DNA from: Methylococcaceae bacterium
Lineage (GTDB): Bacteria > Pseudomonadota > Gammaproteobacteria > Methylococcales > Methylomonadaceae
Assembly: GCA_006844585.1 (NCBI GenBank)
Contig: SPJM01000250.1
Coordinates: forward strand, 1-53,471
Direction of reading: 5' to 3'
DNA: 53,471 nucleotides
The notes under the pieces were generated by a model. That model was given only the letters and a program-made list of their open reading frames with translations. It was not told the DNA's origin and searched no databases. Numbering within the stretch: position 1 is the stretch's first letter; every line of letters starts with the position of its first letter. The translations under genes were made by a program, and so were the position numbers. Below are positions 1-10,934 of this stretch, piece by piece.

Positions 1-180
1 GGTTGTGTGTTATTATACTACGTTAATTTTTGGACGATTTTGATGAGAGAAGGATTTCCCGTAGTCATGGAAAATTGCTACATAACTGATTTAATTCTGA
101 ACTAACTCTAAATTCATTAATCACATTAGCTTTTCATCTTCTCTAATCTTACACTCTTACTCTTTTCCCCTTTATTTAAA

Positions 181-810
181 ATGCTGGAAGTCAAAAACCT
201 GTTTTGTGAACGTGATGAGCGCGTTTTATTCGGCGGTCTGGGGTTCACGGTTAATCGTGGAGAGGTTTTGCAAATTGAAGGTCAAAACGGCAGCGGTAAA
301 ACCACTCTGTTGCGAATTTTATGCGGTCTGACTGAAGCTTATGAGGGCGATATTTTTTGGCAGGGACGACCGATAGATGAAGTTCGGGAAGCTTTTTTTC
401 ACGCCTTATTATATGTTGGGCATTTGGCCGGGGTGAAAGCGGCAATGACTGCAGAAGAAAACCTGGCCTGGATGATGCGTTTGGATCCGATGCTGAATAA
501 ATACTCGATTGCCGAAGCTTTGGATAAAGTCGGTTTATACGGTTATGAAGATGTGCCTTGTTATGCCTTATCAGCCGGTCAACAGCGGCGGGTGGGTTTG
601 GCGCGTCTGTATCTGAGCACAGCGCCGATTTGGATTTTGGATGAGCCGTTTACCGCGCTGGATAAAAAAGGCGTTGCTGAAAAAGAAGCCTTGATTGCCG
701 AGCATGTTAATTCCGGCGGCGTTGTTATCCTCACCACCCATCACAACTTACAAATTCCCGGAAAGTCTATTCGTTATATGAATTTAGATCAGCAGGCATC
801 GGCGCAATGA
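181..810 (+). CDS. ccmA: Haem exporter ATP-binding subunit CcmA
   Basis: ATPase of the CcmABCD complex, which releases holo-CcmE so that haem can be delivered for c-type cytochrome assembly. The 209-residue length is normal for CcmA. A Walker A motif (GQNGSGKT, residues 34-41), an ABC signature (LSAGQQRR, near residue 130) and a Walker B motif (WILDEP) are present. It is the first gene of a ccmABCDEFGHI run and its stop overlaps the ccmB start. The start matches the family N-terminus (MLEV), but the upstream bases are pyrimidine-rich and show no Shine-Dalgarno sequence. Identity is firm from motifs and gene order. Confidence 0.96.
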   Translation: MLEVKNLFCERDERVLFGGLGFTVNRGEVLQIEGQNGSGKTTLLRILCGLTEAYEGDIFWQGRPIDEVREAFFHALLYVGHLAGVKAAMTAEENLAWMMRLDPMLNKYSIAEALDKVGLYGYEDVPCYALSAGQQRRVGLARLYLSTAPIWILDEPFTALDKKGVAEKEALIAEHVNSGGVVILTTHHNLQIPGKSIRYMNLDQQASAQ

Positions 811-1475
811 GTTTTCTTGTTGCGGCGATACGTCGAGATTTGTTACTGGCTTTCCGGCGTCGTAATGATATTGTCAATCCGCTGGCCTTCTTCTTAATGG
901 TCGGGGTGATGTTTCCTTTAGGGGTCAGCCCTGAAGCTTCCGTTTTATCCGCATTGGCGCCGGGCGTTATTTGGGTGGCGGCATTGCTGGCTTGTCTATT
1001 ATCTGTAGATGGTATTTTCAGAACCGATTTTGACGACGGCTCTTTGGAGCAAATGCTGGTGAGTCCTCAATCCTTGCATCAATTGGTAATGGCAAAAGTG
1101 ATTTGCCATTGGTTGATCAGCGGTTTTTGTCTGGCGATGATTTCGCCGTTATTGGCGATGATGTTGTTTTTACCGGGCGAGGGCGTGATGCCCTTGGTGT
1201 TGAGTTTGTTATTGGGCACCCCGGCGTTGAGTATGTTCGGCGCTATCGGCGCGGCCTTGACAGTGGGTTTGCGTAAGGGCGGGGTGTTAATCGCTTTATT
1301 GGTGTTGCCGTTATATATACCGGTGTTGATCTTTGGTTCCGGTACGGTGCAGGCGGGGGCGATGGGGTTGCCGATTGCCGGTTATTTGGCCTTGTTAGGC
1401 GCAATTCTGGTGTTTAGTACGCTGTTGTCGCCATTCGCCATTGTCGCCGCCTTAAAAATTAGTGTGAGAAGTTGA
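807..1475 (+). CDS. ccmB: Haem exporter permease CcmB
   Basis: Integral membrane subunit of the CcmABCD complex in the inner membrane. The 222 residues contain about six hydrophobic segments, and the N-terminus carries the basic stretch (RRDLLLAFRRR) typical of CcmB. It starts inside the ccmA stop (ATGA overlap) and ends 9 bases before ccmC, so translation is probably coupled. Family assignment rests on gene order, length and topology. No internal irregularity was seen. Confidence 0.95.
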   Translation: MSFLVAAIRRDLLLAFRRRNDIVNPLAFFLMVGVMFPLGVSPEASVLSALAPGVIWVAALLACLLSVDGIFRTDFDDGSLEQMLVSPQSLHQLVMAKVICHWLISGFCLAMISPLLAMMLFLPGEGVMPLVLSLLLGTPALSMFGAIGAALTVGLRKGGVLIALLVLPLYIPVLIFGSGTVQAGAMGLPIAGYLALLGAILVFSTLLSPFAIVAALKISVRS

Positions 1476-1484
1476 GAGAGAAAC

Positions 1485-2234
1485 ATGAAAATTAAAATGC
1501 CCAGGTGGTTTTATCAATTAGCCTCGCCGCGTTGGTTCTATGATATTACCAGTATGCTGTTGCCCTGGTTTTCTATGATCGCTTTAATATTGATGATCAC
1601 TGGTGCGGTTTGGGGCTTGGTATTCGCTCCGGAAGATTATCAGCAAGGCAATAGTTATCGAATTATTTATATTCATGTGCCGACGGCAATTTTAGCGCAA
1701 TCCTGTTATATGCTGATGGCGGTAGCCGGCGGCATCGGTTTGGTCTGGAAAATGAAAATGGCGCATGTAGTGGCTAAAGCCTGCGCGCCTATCGGCGCTT
1801 CAATGGCGGTGTTGGCGCTGGCGACCGGGGCTATTTGGGGCAAACCGACATGGGGCGCCTGGTGGGTTTGGGACGCGCGGCTGACTTCGATGCTGGTATT
1901 GTTGTTTCTCTATATAGGCGTGATTGCTCTGACCTCGGCTTTTGAGCACGTAGCCAGCGGCGACAAGGCGGCGGCGGTTTTGGCGTTAGTCGGCGTGGTG
2001 AATATTCCGATAATTAAGTATTCAGTGGAGTGGTGGAATACCTTGCATCAGGGCGCGACTTTTACGCTTACCGAGAAACCGGCGATGCCGCCTGAAATGT
2101 GGATGCCGTTATTGATAATGGTGATCGGCTTTTATTGTTTTTTCGGGGCGATTTTAATGAGCCGGGCGCGCACCGAAGTGTTGCAGCGCGAAAGCCGCGC
2201 CGATTGGGTTAAATCATTGGTGGAGCAAAGTTAA
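1485..2234 (+). CDS. ccmC: Haem-handling protein CcmC
   Basis: Inner-membrane protein that presents haem to CcmE during System I cytochrome c maturation. It has 249 residues and six predicted membrane segments. The tryptophan-rich WWD haem-binding signature is visible as WGKPTWGAWWVWDARL, and the conserved periplasmic histidines lie in the IYIHVP and NTLHQG segments. The start is preceded by GAGAG. It lies between ccmB and ccmD, as in other System I operons. Confidence 0.96.
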   Translation: MKIKMPRWFYQLASPRWFYDITSMLLPWFSMIALILMITGAVWGLVFAPEDYQQGNSYRIIYIHVPTAILAQSCYMLMAVAGGIGLVWKMKMAHVVAKACAPIGASMAVLALATGAIWGKPTWGAWWVWDARLTSMLVLLFLYIGVIALTSAFEHVASGDKAAAVLALVGVVNIPIIKYSVEWWNTLHQGATFTLTEKPAMPPEMWMPLLIMVIGFYCFFGAILMSRARTEVLQRESRADWVKSLVEQS

Positions 2235-2238
2235 ACTT

Positions 2239-2421
2239 ATGGGACATTTCGCATCATTTTCTGAATTTATACAAATGGGCAATCACGGCTTGTACGTCTG
2301 GTCATCTTACGGATTGACCCTTGCGGTGATTCTCTACAATATCCTGGCGGCCTATTTTGCCAGACGCCGGTTTTTCAATACAGCTAAACGTCGCTTAAGA
2401 CGAGAATCAAGATCATCATGA
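2239..2421 (+). CDS. ccmD: Small membrane protein CcmD
   Basis: A 60-residue protein with a single membrane segment (about residues 17-38) followed by a strongly basic cytoplasmic tail ([14 protein letters not shown]), the standard architecture of CcmD. CcmD is needed to release holo-CcmE from the CcmABC complex. It starts 4 bases after ccmC and overlaps the ccmE start by ATGA. The protein is short, but position and topology make the call secure. Confidence 0.93.
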   Translation: MGHFASFSEFIQMGNHGLYVWSSYGLTLAVILYNILAAYFARRRFFNTAKRRLRRESRSS

Positions 2422-2855
2422 CTCCAAAACGTAAAAAAAGACTGATTATCATTTTGGCGCTGGTATTCGGCGCAGGGCTTGCCGTGGGTTTAACCATGTT
2501 TGCTCTGAGTCAGAATATCAATTTATTTTATTCCACTAGCCAGATCGCCAATAATGAAGCGCCTGTCGGCAAACGAATGCGGATGGGCGGCATGGTGGTG
2601 GACGGCAGTGTTAAACGCGCTTCGGATACCTTACGGGTAAGTTTCGGTTTGACCGATTATGAAAGTGAAGTCACCGTGGTTTTTAGCGGCATTTTACCGG
2701 ATTTGTTCCGCGAGGGGCAGGGCATTATCGCGCAAGGCAAACTGGATGAAAACGGTGTATTTCAGGCCGATGAGGTGTTGGCTAAACATGATGAAAATTA
2801 TATGCCGCCGGAGATTGCGGAAACTATGAAGAAAAGACAGGAAGCACAACAATGA
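2418..2855 (+). CDS. ccmE: Periplasmic haem chaperone CcmE
   Basis: Membrane-anchored haem chaperone that binds haem covalently through a histidine and passes it to CcmF. Its 145 residues comprise an N-terminal signal anchor (about 8-30) and an OB-fold domain. The haem-attachment motif HxxxY is visible as LAKHDENY (His124, Tyr128). Start and stop overlap ccmD and ccmF by four bases each, consistent with translational coupling. Confidence 0.97.
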   Translation: MTPKRKKRLIIILALVFGAGLAVGLTMFALSQNINLFYSTSQIANNEAPVGKRMRMGGMVVDGSVKRASDTLRVSFGLTDYESEVTVVFSGILPDLFREGQGIIAQGKLDENGVFQADEVLAKHDENYMPPEIAETMKKRQEAQQ

Positions 2856-4813
2856 TTGCAGAATTAGGTGGGTTTTCGTTGATCCTGGCGTTATTTCTTT
2901 CTGTCGTTTTAGCGATTGTACCCTTATCCGGCACAATCACCGGCAATGAGATCTGGATGAATTACGCCAAACCTTTAGCGACAGGACAGTTTTTATTTGT
3001 TTTGGTCAGTTTTCTGTGTTTAGGTTACGCCTTTGTCGTTGATGATTTTTCGGTGGCTTATGTCGCCAATCATTCCAACAGTCAAATGCCTATGCAATAC
3101 AAAATCAGCGCGATTTGGGGCGGTCATGAAGGTTCCTTATTGTTATGGGCGTTGATTTTATCCGGCTGGACGATAGCGGTGGCGATTTTCAGCAACAGTT
3201 TACCCTTGGATATGCTGGCCAGAGTTTTGTCTGTGATGGGCATGGTGGCGATTGGCTTTATCCTGTTTATGTTGATGACATCCAGCCCGTTTGAACGTTA
3301 CTTACCCAATTTTCCATTAGACGGCGGCGACTTGAATCCATTGTTGCAGGATTTCGGGTTAATTGTTCATCCGCCCATGCTTTATATGGGGTATGTCGGT
3401 TTTTCGGTGGCCTTTGCATTTGCTATTGCGGCTTTATTATCCGGTCAGCTGGACGCCGCCTGGGCGCGTTGGTCCAGACCCTGGACGAATGTGGCCTGGG
3501 CATTTTTGGGCATGGGCATCACGCTAGGCAGCTGGTGGGCTTATTATGAATTAGGCTGGGGCGGCTGGTGGTTTTGGGATCCGGTGGAAAATGCTTCATT
3601 AATGCCTTGGCTGGTCGGTACGGCGTTAGTGCATTCGCTGGCGGTGACGGAAAAACGCGGGGTATTTAAAAGCTGGACAGTGTTGTTGGCGATTATGGCG
3701 TTTTCACTGAGTTTGCTGGGGACTTTTTTAGTGCGTTCCGGGGTGTTGACTTCGGTGCATGCCTTCGCTACCGATCCTGAACGGGGTTTGTTTATATTGG
3801 TCTTATTGGCCATTACAATCGGCGGATCGTTAATTTTGTATGCGATTAAAGCGCCGAATGTGCGCAGCGAATCGTCTTTCTCCTGGTTATCGCGGGAGAC
3901 TTTATTACTGATTAATAATGTCTTTTTAACCGTGATGGCGATGACGGTGTTACTGGGTACTTTATATCCGTTATTGATTGATGCTTTAGGGCAGGGGAAA
4001 ATCTCAGTAGGGCCTCCGTATTTTAATGCCGTGTTCGTACCGATTATGGGGCTGATGTCAGTAGCCTTAGGGTTATCGGTGGTTGCCCGTTGGCGAAACA
4101 CCTCGCTGGAAATGGTGCGGCAAAGATTATGGAAACCGGCTGTCGGCAGTTTGCTGATTGCCGCTGTTTTTCCGTTTGTTTATGGCGATGGCTTTGACTT
4201 TTCGGTGTTTTTTGGCATGGCGATCAGTCTTTGGGTGATATTCACGGTTGGGCTGGAGTTTGTTTGGAAGTTTCGTCATTCGGCCAATATCGGCAAACGC
4301 TTATCTCAGTTATCGATGAGCTATTACGGGATGTTGTTGGCGCATTTGGGGGTGGCGGTCACCGCTATCGGTGTTACCTTGGTGTCGGTGTATAGCCAGG
4401 AACGCGATATTCGTATGGCGCCCGGCGATAAAATTGAGGTGGTTGGTTACGAATTTGAATTTCAAGGCAGTCAACGGGTGAAAGGGCCGAATTATTTGGC
4501 CGATCAAGGGCAAATTGTGGTGCGCCTGGATAATGAAGAGTTAACCCGTCTGAAACCGGAAAAACGCCAATATAACGTACAGCGCAACATGATGACCGAG
4601 GCCGATATTGATGCCGGATTATTCCGAGATTTATATGTAGCGCTGGGCGAACCTTTGGGTGGTGGAGCCTGGGCGGTTAGAGTGCATTATAAGCCTTATG
4701 TGCGTTGGTTATGGTTGGGTGGCCTGATGATGACGCTGGGAGGGTTGTTAACCGTCACCGATAAACGCTATCGCAAAAAAGTCATCAATGGAAAAGGAGA
4801 AAAATATGCCTAG
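2852..4813 (+). CDS. ccmF: Cytochrome c haem lyase subunit CcmF
   Basis: Large inner-membrane protein that, with CcmH and CcmI, attaches haem to apocytochrome CxxCH motifs. The 653 residues form about 14 hydrophobic segments. The WWD domain is visible ([19 protein letters not shown], near residue 235), and the conserved histidines are in the HEGS and HPPML motifs. It overlaps ccmE upstream, and its 3' end overlaps the start of ccmG. Length is normal for the family. Confidence 0.97.
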   Translation: MIAELGGFSLILALFLSVVLAIVPLSGTITGNEIWMNYAKPLATGQFLFVLVSFLCLGYAFVVDDFSVAYVANHSNSQMPMQYKISAIWGGHEGSLLLWALILSGWTIAVAIFSNSLPLDMLARVLSVMGMVAIGFILFMLMTSSPFERYLPNFPLDGGDLNPLLQDFGLIVHPPMLYMGYVGFSVAFAFAIAALLSGQLDAAWARWSRPWTNVAWAFLGMGITLGSWWAYYELGWGGWWFWDPVENASLMPWLVGTALVHSLAVTEKRGVFKSWTVLLAIMAFSLSLLGTFLVRSGVLTSVHAFATDPERGLFILVLLAITIGGSLILYAIKAPNVRSESSFSWLSRETLLLINNVFLTVMAMTVLLGTLYPLLIDALGQGKISVGPPYFNAVFVPIMGLMSVALGLSVVARWRNTSLEMVRQRLWKPAVGSLLIAAVFPFVYGDGFDFSVFFGMAISLWVIFTVGLEFVWKFRHSANIGKRLSQLSMSYYGMLLAHLGVAVTAIGVTLVSVYSQERDIRMAPGDKIEVVGYEFEFQGSQRVKGPNYLADQGQIVVRLDNEELTRLKPEKRQYNVQRNMMTEADIDAGLFRDLYVALGEPLGGGAWAVRVHYKPYVRWLWLGGLMMTLGGLLTVTDKRYRKKVINGKGEKYA

Positions 4814-5342
4814 GTTGATTTTATTTGTGCCGTTGGTTTTATTTTTAATTCTGGGCGCGTTGCTATGGAAAGGCTTGAGTCTTGATCCGAGAGAATTACC
4901 CTCGGCCTTATTGAATAAGCCGTTTCCTGACTTTAATCTCACTGCTTTGCGTAACCCTGATCAACCGGTGACAAAAAATGATTTTGCCGGTAAGACGGTA
5001 TTGGTGAATGTTTGGGCGACCTGGTGCCCATCTTGCCGGGATGAGCATGCGCAATTGTTAGCGATTGCAAAAGAAGGGATGCCGATTATCGGGTTGAACT
5101 ATAAAGATGAGCGAGATAAAGCCATTACCTGGTTAACGCAACTGGGCGATCCGTATCAATTCAATATTTTTGATCAAATCGGCATGTTGGGTCTGGATTT
5201 AGGCGTTTATGGCGCACCTGAAACATATATTGTCGATGCCCAAGGCATTGTTAGACATCGGCATGTCGGGGTGGTGACGCCGGAAGTTTGGACTGATATG
5301 AAGGCGATGATCGCCAAGGGGTGGGCGGATGCTGTTCAATAA
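4806..5342 (+). CDS. ccmG: Thioredoxin-like c-type cytochrome biogenesis protein CcmG/DsbE
   Basis: Periplasmic membrane-tethered thiol reductant that keeps apocytochrome CxxCH cysteines reduced. From this start it has 178 residues: a signal anchor (about 4-24) and a thioredoxin fold with active site WCPSC (Cys74, Cys77). An upstream in-frame ATG at 4788 exists, but AAGGAG at 4794-4799 sits 6 bases before 4806, which favours the later start. The start lies within the last codons of ccmF, and the 3' end overlaps ccmH. Confidence 0.95.
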   Translation: MPRLILFVPLVLFLILGALLWKGLSLDPRELPSALLNKPFPDFNLTALRNPDQPVTKNDFAGKTVLVNVWATWCPSCRDEHAQLLAIAKEGMPIIGLNYKDERDKAITWLTQLGDPYQFNIFDQIGMLGLDLGVYGAPETYIVDAQGIVRHRHVGVVTPEVWTDMKAMIAKGWADAVQ

Positions 5343-5820
5343 AGCTTTACTTGGTTTGCTGTTATCGCTGTCGGCGGCAGCACCGGCCTGGGCGGCTATT
5401 GATGTTTATCAGTTTGAAAATGCACAGCAAAATGAACGCTTCAATCAATTGGTTGATGAGCTGCGTTGCCCTAAATGTCAAAATCAAAATTTAGCCGATT
5501 CCAACGCGGAAATTGCCAAAGATTTACGCACCAAGGTTTATCAAATGATACAGGCCGAAAAAAACGATGAGGAAATCGTTGATTATATGGTGGAGCGCTA
5601 TGGTGATTTTGTGCTCTATGAACCGAGGGTTTCAGCGCAGACCTTTATGCTTTGGTATGGGCCAACCATTCTATTGGTTTGCGGTTTGATAACGGTGTTT
5701 TTTATTATTCGTTCGCGCAAAAAGAAACCGCTTCTGGAAAAGGGGGGACAAACCTTGGATGAACTTCAGCAAAAACAATTAGACGCTTTACTCACTGAAA
5801 GCAAGGATATAAAGAAATGA
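5329..5820 (+). CDS. ccmH: Cytochrome c maturation protein CcmH
   Basis: Periplasmic thiol-disulphide component of the haem lyase. It has a signal peptide (cleavage probably after AWA, residue 22), the conserved LRCPKCQNQ motif (Cys47, Cys50) with the three-helix domain, and a C-terminal membrane segment (about 105-125). At 163 residues it is the short CcmH form. The TPR part is encoded separately by the next gene (CcmI) rather than fused. It overlaps both ccmG and ccmI. Confidence 0.96.
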   Translation: MLFNKALLGLLLSLSAAAPAWAAIDVYQFENAQQNERFNQLVDELRCPKCQNQNLADSNAEIAKDLRTKVYQMIQAEKNDEEIVDYMVERYGDFVLYEPRVSAQTFMLWYGPTILLVCGLITVFFIIRSRKKKPLLEKGGQTLDELQQKQLDALLTESKDIKK

Positions 5821-7124
5821 CAGGTTTGTGGTTAGGCATCATAGCGTTATTGTTGTTGGCGTGTCTGATTTTGTTTTTGCCGTTAATGCCGTTTTATCGA
5901 CGCAGAGTTTTTGAAAAGACCGGTCATCAACAAGAAAATATAGGCATTTTCAAAGATCGACTGGAAGAGCTGGAAATTGAAAAAGATCAGGGGAATATAG
6001 ATGAAACCGCTTTTCAGCTATTGAAGACAGAGCTGGAAAAATCGTTATTGCAAGATGCCGGTTCAGCTGAAATCAAAACTTTACAGCATCATCAAGTGAG
6101 CGGGCAGCATTGGATGGTGATCAGCTCTATTGCTTTAGCCGTGGGCGTTGGTAGCTTGGGTATGTATGTTAAGATAGGTCGTAGCGATGATTTAGCGATC
6201 TTTATGGCGGTTGGCAATCAGGCGACGCACAATCAAACGGTTGCCACAAAAGAGCCACAGGGCGGTCAGGCAGCTCCGGATATGACACAAGCAGTGGCTA
6301 TGCTGGAAGCCAAGGTTAAACAAAATCCTGAAGATACACAAAAGCAATATTTGTTAGCCAATAGTTATGCTGCTATCGGCCAATTTGATAAGGCGGCTGT
6401 ACTCTATGCAAACATGGCGGAAAAAGCCGGTGCTAATAGTGAAGAATATGCAAAATTATTAGGCGCCCGTGCGCAGGTGGTCTATCAGGCTCAGGGCGAA
6501 CGCTTTACCGATGAAGTTAAACAAGCGATTGATCAAGCCTTGGCGGCTGATCCTCAAGAAAGTTCAGCGTTAATGATCCTGGGCATTCAGGCATTTAGAA
6601 CTGAGCAATATGAGCAGGCGGTTGAGTTTTGGGAACAATCTTTGGTAAAGGCGCATCCCGGCCAGAAATCTCAGTTTATCGAGCCAGCTATTGCAGCGGC
6701 TAAGAATAAGTTGGGGCTTGCTCAACAGCCCACAACCGTGGCAGCGGCTAAGCAGACTACTGACAATAGCGCAACAGCCGCTAAATCAGTGGTGATTGAT
6801 TTGTCTTTGGCGGAAGCTTTGCGTTCCAAGGTGAGTCCGGAGGCGGTGATTTTTGTTTTCGCTAGACCAGTAGGCGGACGTATGCCGTTAGCTGTTGAGC
6901 GGATCAAAGTGCGCGATTTGCCCAGACAAATAATTCTGGATGACAGTAAAGCCGCTATGCCGACCGCTAAATTATCATCTGTGAATGAAGTTGATATTAC
7001 GGCTCGGGTTTCTTTATCCGGCCAGCCGATGGCGCAAAAAGGCGATTTGTATACTTCAGTGGAAAAGTTGGCGCTTGTCGGGCGAATGCAAATGCAGTTG
7101 GTGATTGATAAAGTAGTTGAATGA
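5817..7124 (+). CDS. ccmI: Cytochrome c maturation TPR protein CcmI
   Basis: Apocytochrome-binding chaperone of the haem lyase. Its 435 residues contain two membrane segments (about 3-25 and 95-120) flanking a cytoplasmic coiled-coil loop, then periplasmic TPR-like repeats (about 155-300) and a beta-rich C-terminal domain. It overlaps ccmH by four bases and is the last ccm gene. The layout matches the long, two-domain CcmI of gammaproteobacteria. Confidence 0.93.
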   Translation: MTGLWLGIIALLLLACLILFLPLMPFYRRRVFEKTGHQQENIGIFKDRLEELEIEKDQGNIDETAFQLLKTELEKSLLQDAGSAEIKTLQHHQVSGQHWMVISSIALAVGVGSLGMYVKIGRSDDLAIFMAVGNQATHNQTVATKEPQGGQAAPDMTQAVAMLEAKVKQNPEDTQKQYLLANSYAAIGQFDKAAVLYANMAEKAGANSEEYAKLLGARAQVVYQAQGERFTDEVKQAIDQALAADPQESSALMILGIQAFRTEQYEQAVEFWEQSLVKAHPGQKSQFIEPAIAAAKNKLGLAQQPTTVAAAKQTTDNSATAAKSVVIDLSLAEALRSKVSPEAVIFVFARPVGGRMPLAVERIKVRDLPRQIILDDSKAAMPTAKLSSVNEVDITARVSLSGQPMAQKGDLYTSVEKLALVGRMQMQLVIDKVVE

Positions 7125-7136
7125 TAAGGATTTGAG

Positions 7137-7325
7137 TTGAAAAACAGATCAATAATCAGCGTGTATGCGGCAGCTTTGTTTTTACAAGGTTGCTTTTTAA
7201 CCAAAGCGGTTACCGTCCCTATGCGCGTTGGCGGAGCGGTGTTATCAGTCGTGCCGGTGGTCGGCGATGCTTTGGATGAGGGCATCGATACCGCCGCCGA
7301 TGCAGTGGATGAAGTGCCAATTTAG
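7137..7325 (+). CDS. Small lipoprotein, possibly DUF6726-like
   Basis: A 62-residue protein that starts at TTG behind AAGGA. The N-terminus is a lipoprotein signal with lipobox LQGC (Cys19 by this start), so an acylated product is expected. The mature part is short, with a VVPVVGDALDEG segment and acidic repeats ending in EVPI. It resembles the small DUF6726-type lipoproteins as I remember them, and no function is known to me. It is 12 bases behind ccmI and probably co-transcribed. Confidence 0.6.
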   Translation: MKNRSIISVYAAALFLQGCFLTKAVTVPMRVGGAVLSVVPVVGDALDEGIDTAADAVDEVPI

Positions 7326-7372
7326 ATCAAGTCGTGTTTAATCGGTGAAAGCAGGTATGTTAAGATTAGCTC

Positions 7373-7492
7373 ATGAATCAACCCCACGACCAAGCCAATA
7401 AACTGCTGTTTTCCGATCGCATACCAGATTGGATTAAAGAAGGAGAGGCCAGAGGCAAAGTCCTGGGTGAAGCTGAAACTTTGCTAAAGTGA
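7373..7492 (+). pseudogene. Relic of an Rpn-family nuclease/transposase gene, internally deleted
   Basis: The first 47 bases (7370-7416) match the start of the Rpn-family gene at 52930-52976 with one mismatch. The frame then jumps directly to a C-terminal-type segment (IPDWIKEGEARGKVLGEAE) and stops after 39 codons. The whole PD-(D/E)xK core is missing. This is the expected footprint of an in-frame internal deletion. The stretch from here to 7586 otherwise has no gene. Confidence 0.75.
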
Positions 7493-7586
7493 CTGACTTT
7501 AAAATTGGGTGAATTGTCGGATGCCAACAGAATGAAATGCAGTTCCTTAACTATCCTTTTGCATTAATCGAACCCTATCATTTTCT

Positions 7587-8894
7587 ATGCAGTTGAGATC
7601 AATCTTTCGGCAATTTAGATGGATTTACGGAATCATGTTGACGGTTTTCGTTATTTCTCTATCGCTCTGGTGGCAAAGCCGCGATTTGATTCCCGACAAA
7701 ATTACCCTGGCCGCCGGGATTAAAGGCGGTCAATATTATGAGTTGGCTAATTATTTAAAAAGTCATTTAGCCGAGCGCACCGGCAGCGCTGTGAAGGTTT
7801 TGGAAACCGTCGGCTCACAAAATAATACCGAATTATTATTAAGCGGCGAGGCGGATTTTGCTATATTGCAGCTTGGCCCTTCCGGGATTCAAGACTTGCC
7901 GTTATTAACGCCTTTGTTCGCCGAACATGTTTATATCATTGCGCGCAAACAAACGGGCATTCATCAACTGACTGATCTAAGCGGTCAGCATGTGGTGCTT
8001 AATGCCTTGGGTTCAGGAATGTTGGCCAGCGCCAAGCAATTAATTCGTCATTACAGCGGCGACTTAAACGCTATTCAAATCAGTTATGAACATTTTTCCG
8101 CCTTAGCAATCAATGAAGAATTGGATGCGGCGATTATTACTTCAGGCGTGATGAACCCCGGCCTGGAAAAATTACTGTTAAGCGGCGAATTTCAATTATT
8201 GTCCATTCCGGAAGCTGAAGGTTTAGCTTTAAGGCAGCCGTTTTTTTCCGCATACACAATTCCGCAAGGCGTTTATCGAGGCGGTAACCCGGCGATTCCC
8301 GCACAGCCGGTAAAAACAATTTCTACAATAGCGGTGCTGGCGGCCCGAAAAAACATATCGCCAAATATGGTTGAGGCGATGCTCGATGCGCTATATCTTT
8401 CCGATGCTTTTTTCAAATTTCCCGGCGTATACAATAAAGGCGAAGCGAAAGCATGGGATGTTTTGCCCAAGCATCAATATTCAGCGGCCTATTTCAATCC
8501 CTATGAAGGCATTGATTTATTAGCTTCATTTATGGAATCGATGGCGGCTGGAAAAGAGTTGTTATTTGCAATCGGGGCGGCTTTTTATATGATTTGGGAG
8601 CGTAACCGGCGTAAAAAAGAAATCGCTCTTCTAAAGGCGCTTAAGCAGCAAAAAGAACGCTTGGATTATTTTCTGGATAAAACCATTGTAATTGAACGTC
8701 AACAATTGCACGAAAAAAACCCTCAACATTTATATCAGTATCTTGAAGAAGTCACTAAAATTAAATTGGAAGCTTTGGAAGAGTTAACTGATGAGGATTT
8801 ACGCGCCGATAGGGCATTTTCGATTTTTTTGATGCAGTGCGCGAATTTAACCTTGAAAATCCAGAATCGGATTCATCATTTGTCTCAGCATTAA
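7587..8894 (+). CDS. Membrane-anchored TAXI-family solute-binding protein
   Basis: 435 residues. There is an N-terminal membrane segment (about 11-30), then a TAXI/NMT1-like substrate-binding domain (about 38-310) with the characteristic GIKGGQYYELANYL opening and a VLETVGSQNN segment. A second membrane segment (about 325-345) is followed by a basic stop-transfer (RNRRKKE) and a roughly 85-residue helical cytoplasmic tail. No TRAP permease gene is adjacent, so it may act as a sensor or orphan binding protein rather than in transport. The ligand is unknown. Confidence 0.8.
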   Translation: MQLRSIFRQFRWIYGIMLTVFVISLSLWWQSRDLIPDKITLAAGIKGGQYYELANYLKSHLAERTGSAVKVLETVGSQNNTELLLSGEADFAILQLGPSGIQDLPLLTPLFAEHVYIIARKQTGIHQLTDLSGQHVVLNALGSGMLASAKQLIRHYSGDLNAIQISYEHFSALAINEELDAAIITSGVMNPGLEKLLLSGEFQLLSIPEAEGLALRQPFFSAYTIPQGVYRGGNPAIPAQPVKTISTIAVLAARKNISPNMVEAMLDALYLSDAFFKFPGVYNKGEAKAWDVLPKHQYSAAYFNPYEGIDLLASFMESMAAGKELLFAIGAAFYMIWERNRRKKEIALLKALKQQKERLDYFLDKTIVIERQQLHEKNPQHLYQYLEEVTKIKLEALEELTDEDLRADRAFSIFLMQCANLTLKIQNRIHHLSQH

Positions 8895-8950
8895 TCTGAG
8901 TGCAAAATTGTTTGAATATATTTTACTTTTATACTTCACGCCGAAATGTT

Positions 8951-8978
8951 AATAGGTCGGACTGAAGTCCGACCTATT
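8951..8978. repeat. Short palindromic repeat (GGTCGGACT family)
   Basis: Perfect inverted repeat with 13-base arms and a 2-base loop (AATAGGTCGGACT / GA / AGTCCGACCTATT). The same core occurs at 46516-46535, and a variant at 51801-51823. It lies between the TAXI gene and the convergent glnS and could also serve as a bidirectional terminator. Confidence 0.8.
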
Positions 8979-9033
8979 TTAATGATTTATCTTTTTCCTA
9001 TTGAAAAAGGAGAAAAGTCAATGCGGTTATAGA

Positions 9034-10695
<1,662 letters not shown>

Positions 10696-10934
10696 TAAAT
10701 TTTCCGAAATTGAAAGTTGCAATTTGTTGACTACGCAAGAAAAACGGTCAATTTTAACTTTTTTCCTTGTGCAGCACCATTCTTTTTAATCAGTCAGGCT
10801 GGAGAATCTAATGGCTAAACGTAGGCTTGTGAATTATCGATGAAAGTCGAAAAATAGCGCTGCGCAAGTTCGCGGTAAAGCCTTCGAAAAGTTATAATGA
10901 ATGAAATTTTGTACCGTGGCCGCGCGAAGTATAT

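Noticed and set aside
42-104. 20-codon ORF ahead of ccmA
   Set aside because: No ribosome-binding site at the first ATG, no branched or repeated codons suggesting a leader, and no conservation evidence.
10696-10722. Longer glnS reading from a TTG
   Set aside because: The extra nine residues are not part of the family, and the ATG at 10695 fits the usual N-terminus.
10811-10843. 10-codon ORF with GGAG upstream between glnS and the MOSC gene
   Set aside because: It is too short to judge and lies in a gap where such an ORF is expected by chance. No supporting structure.
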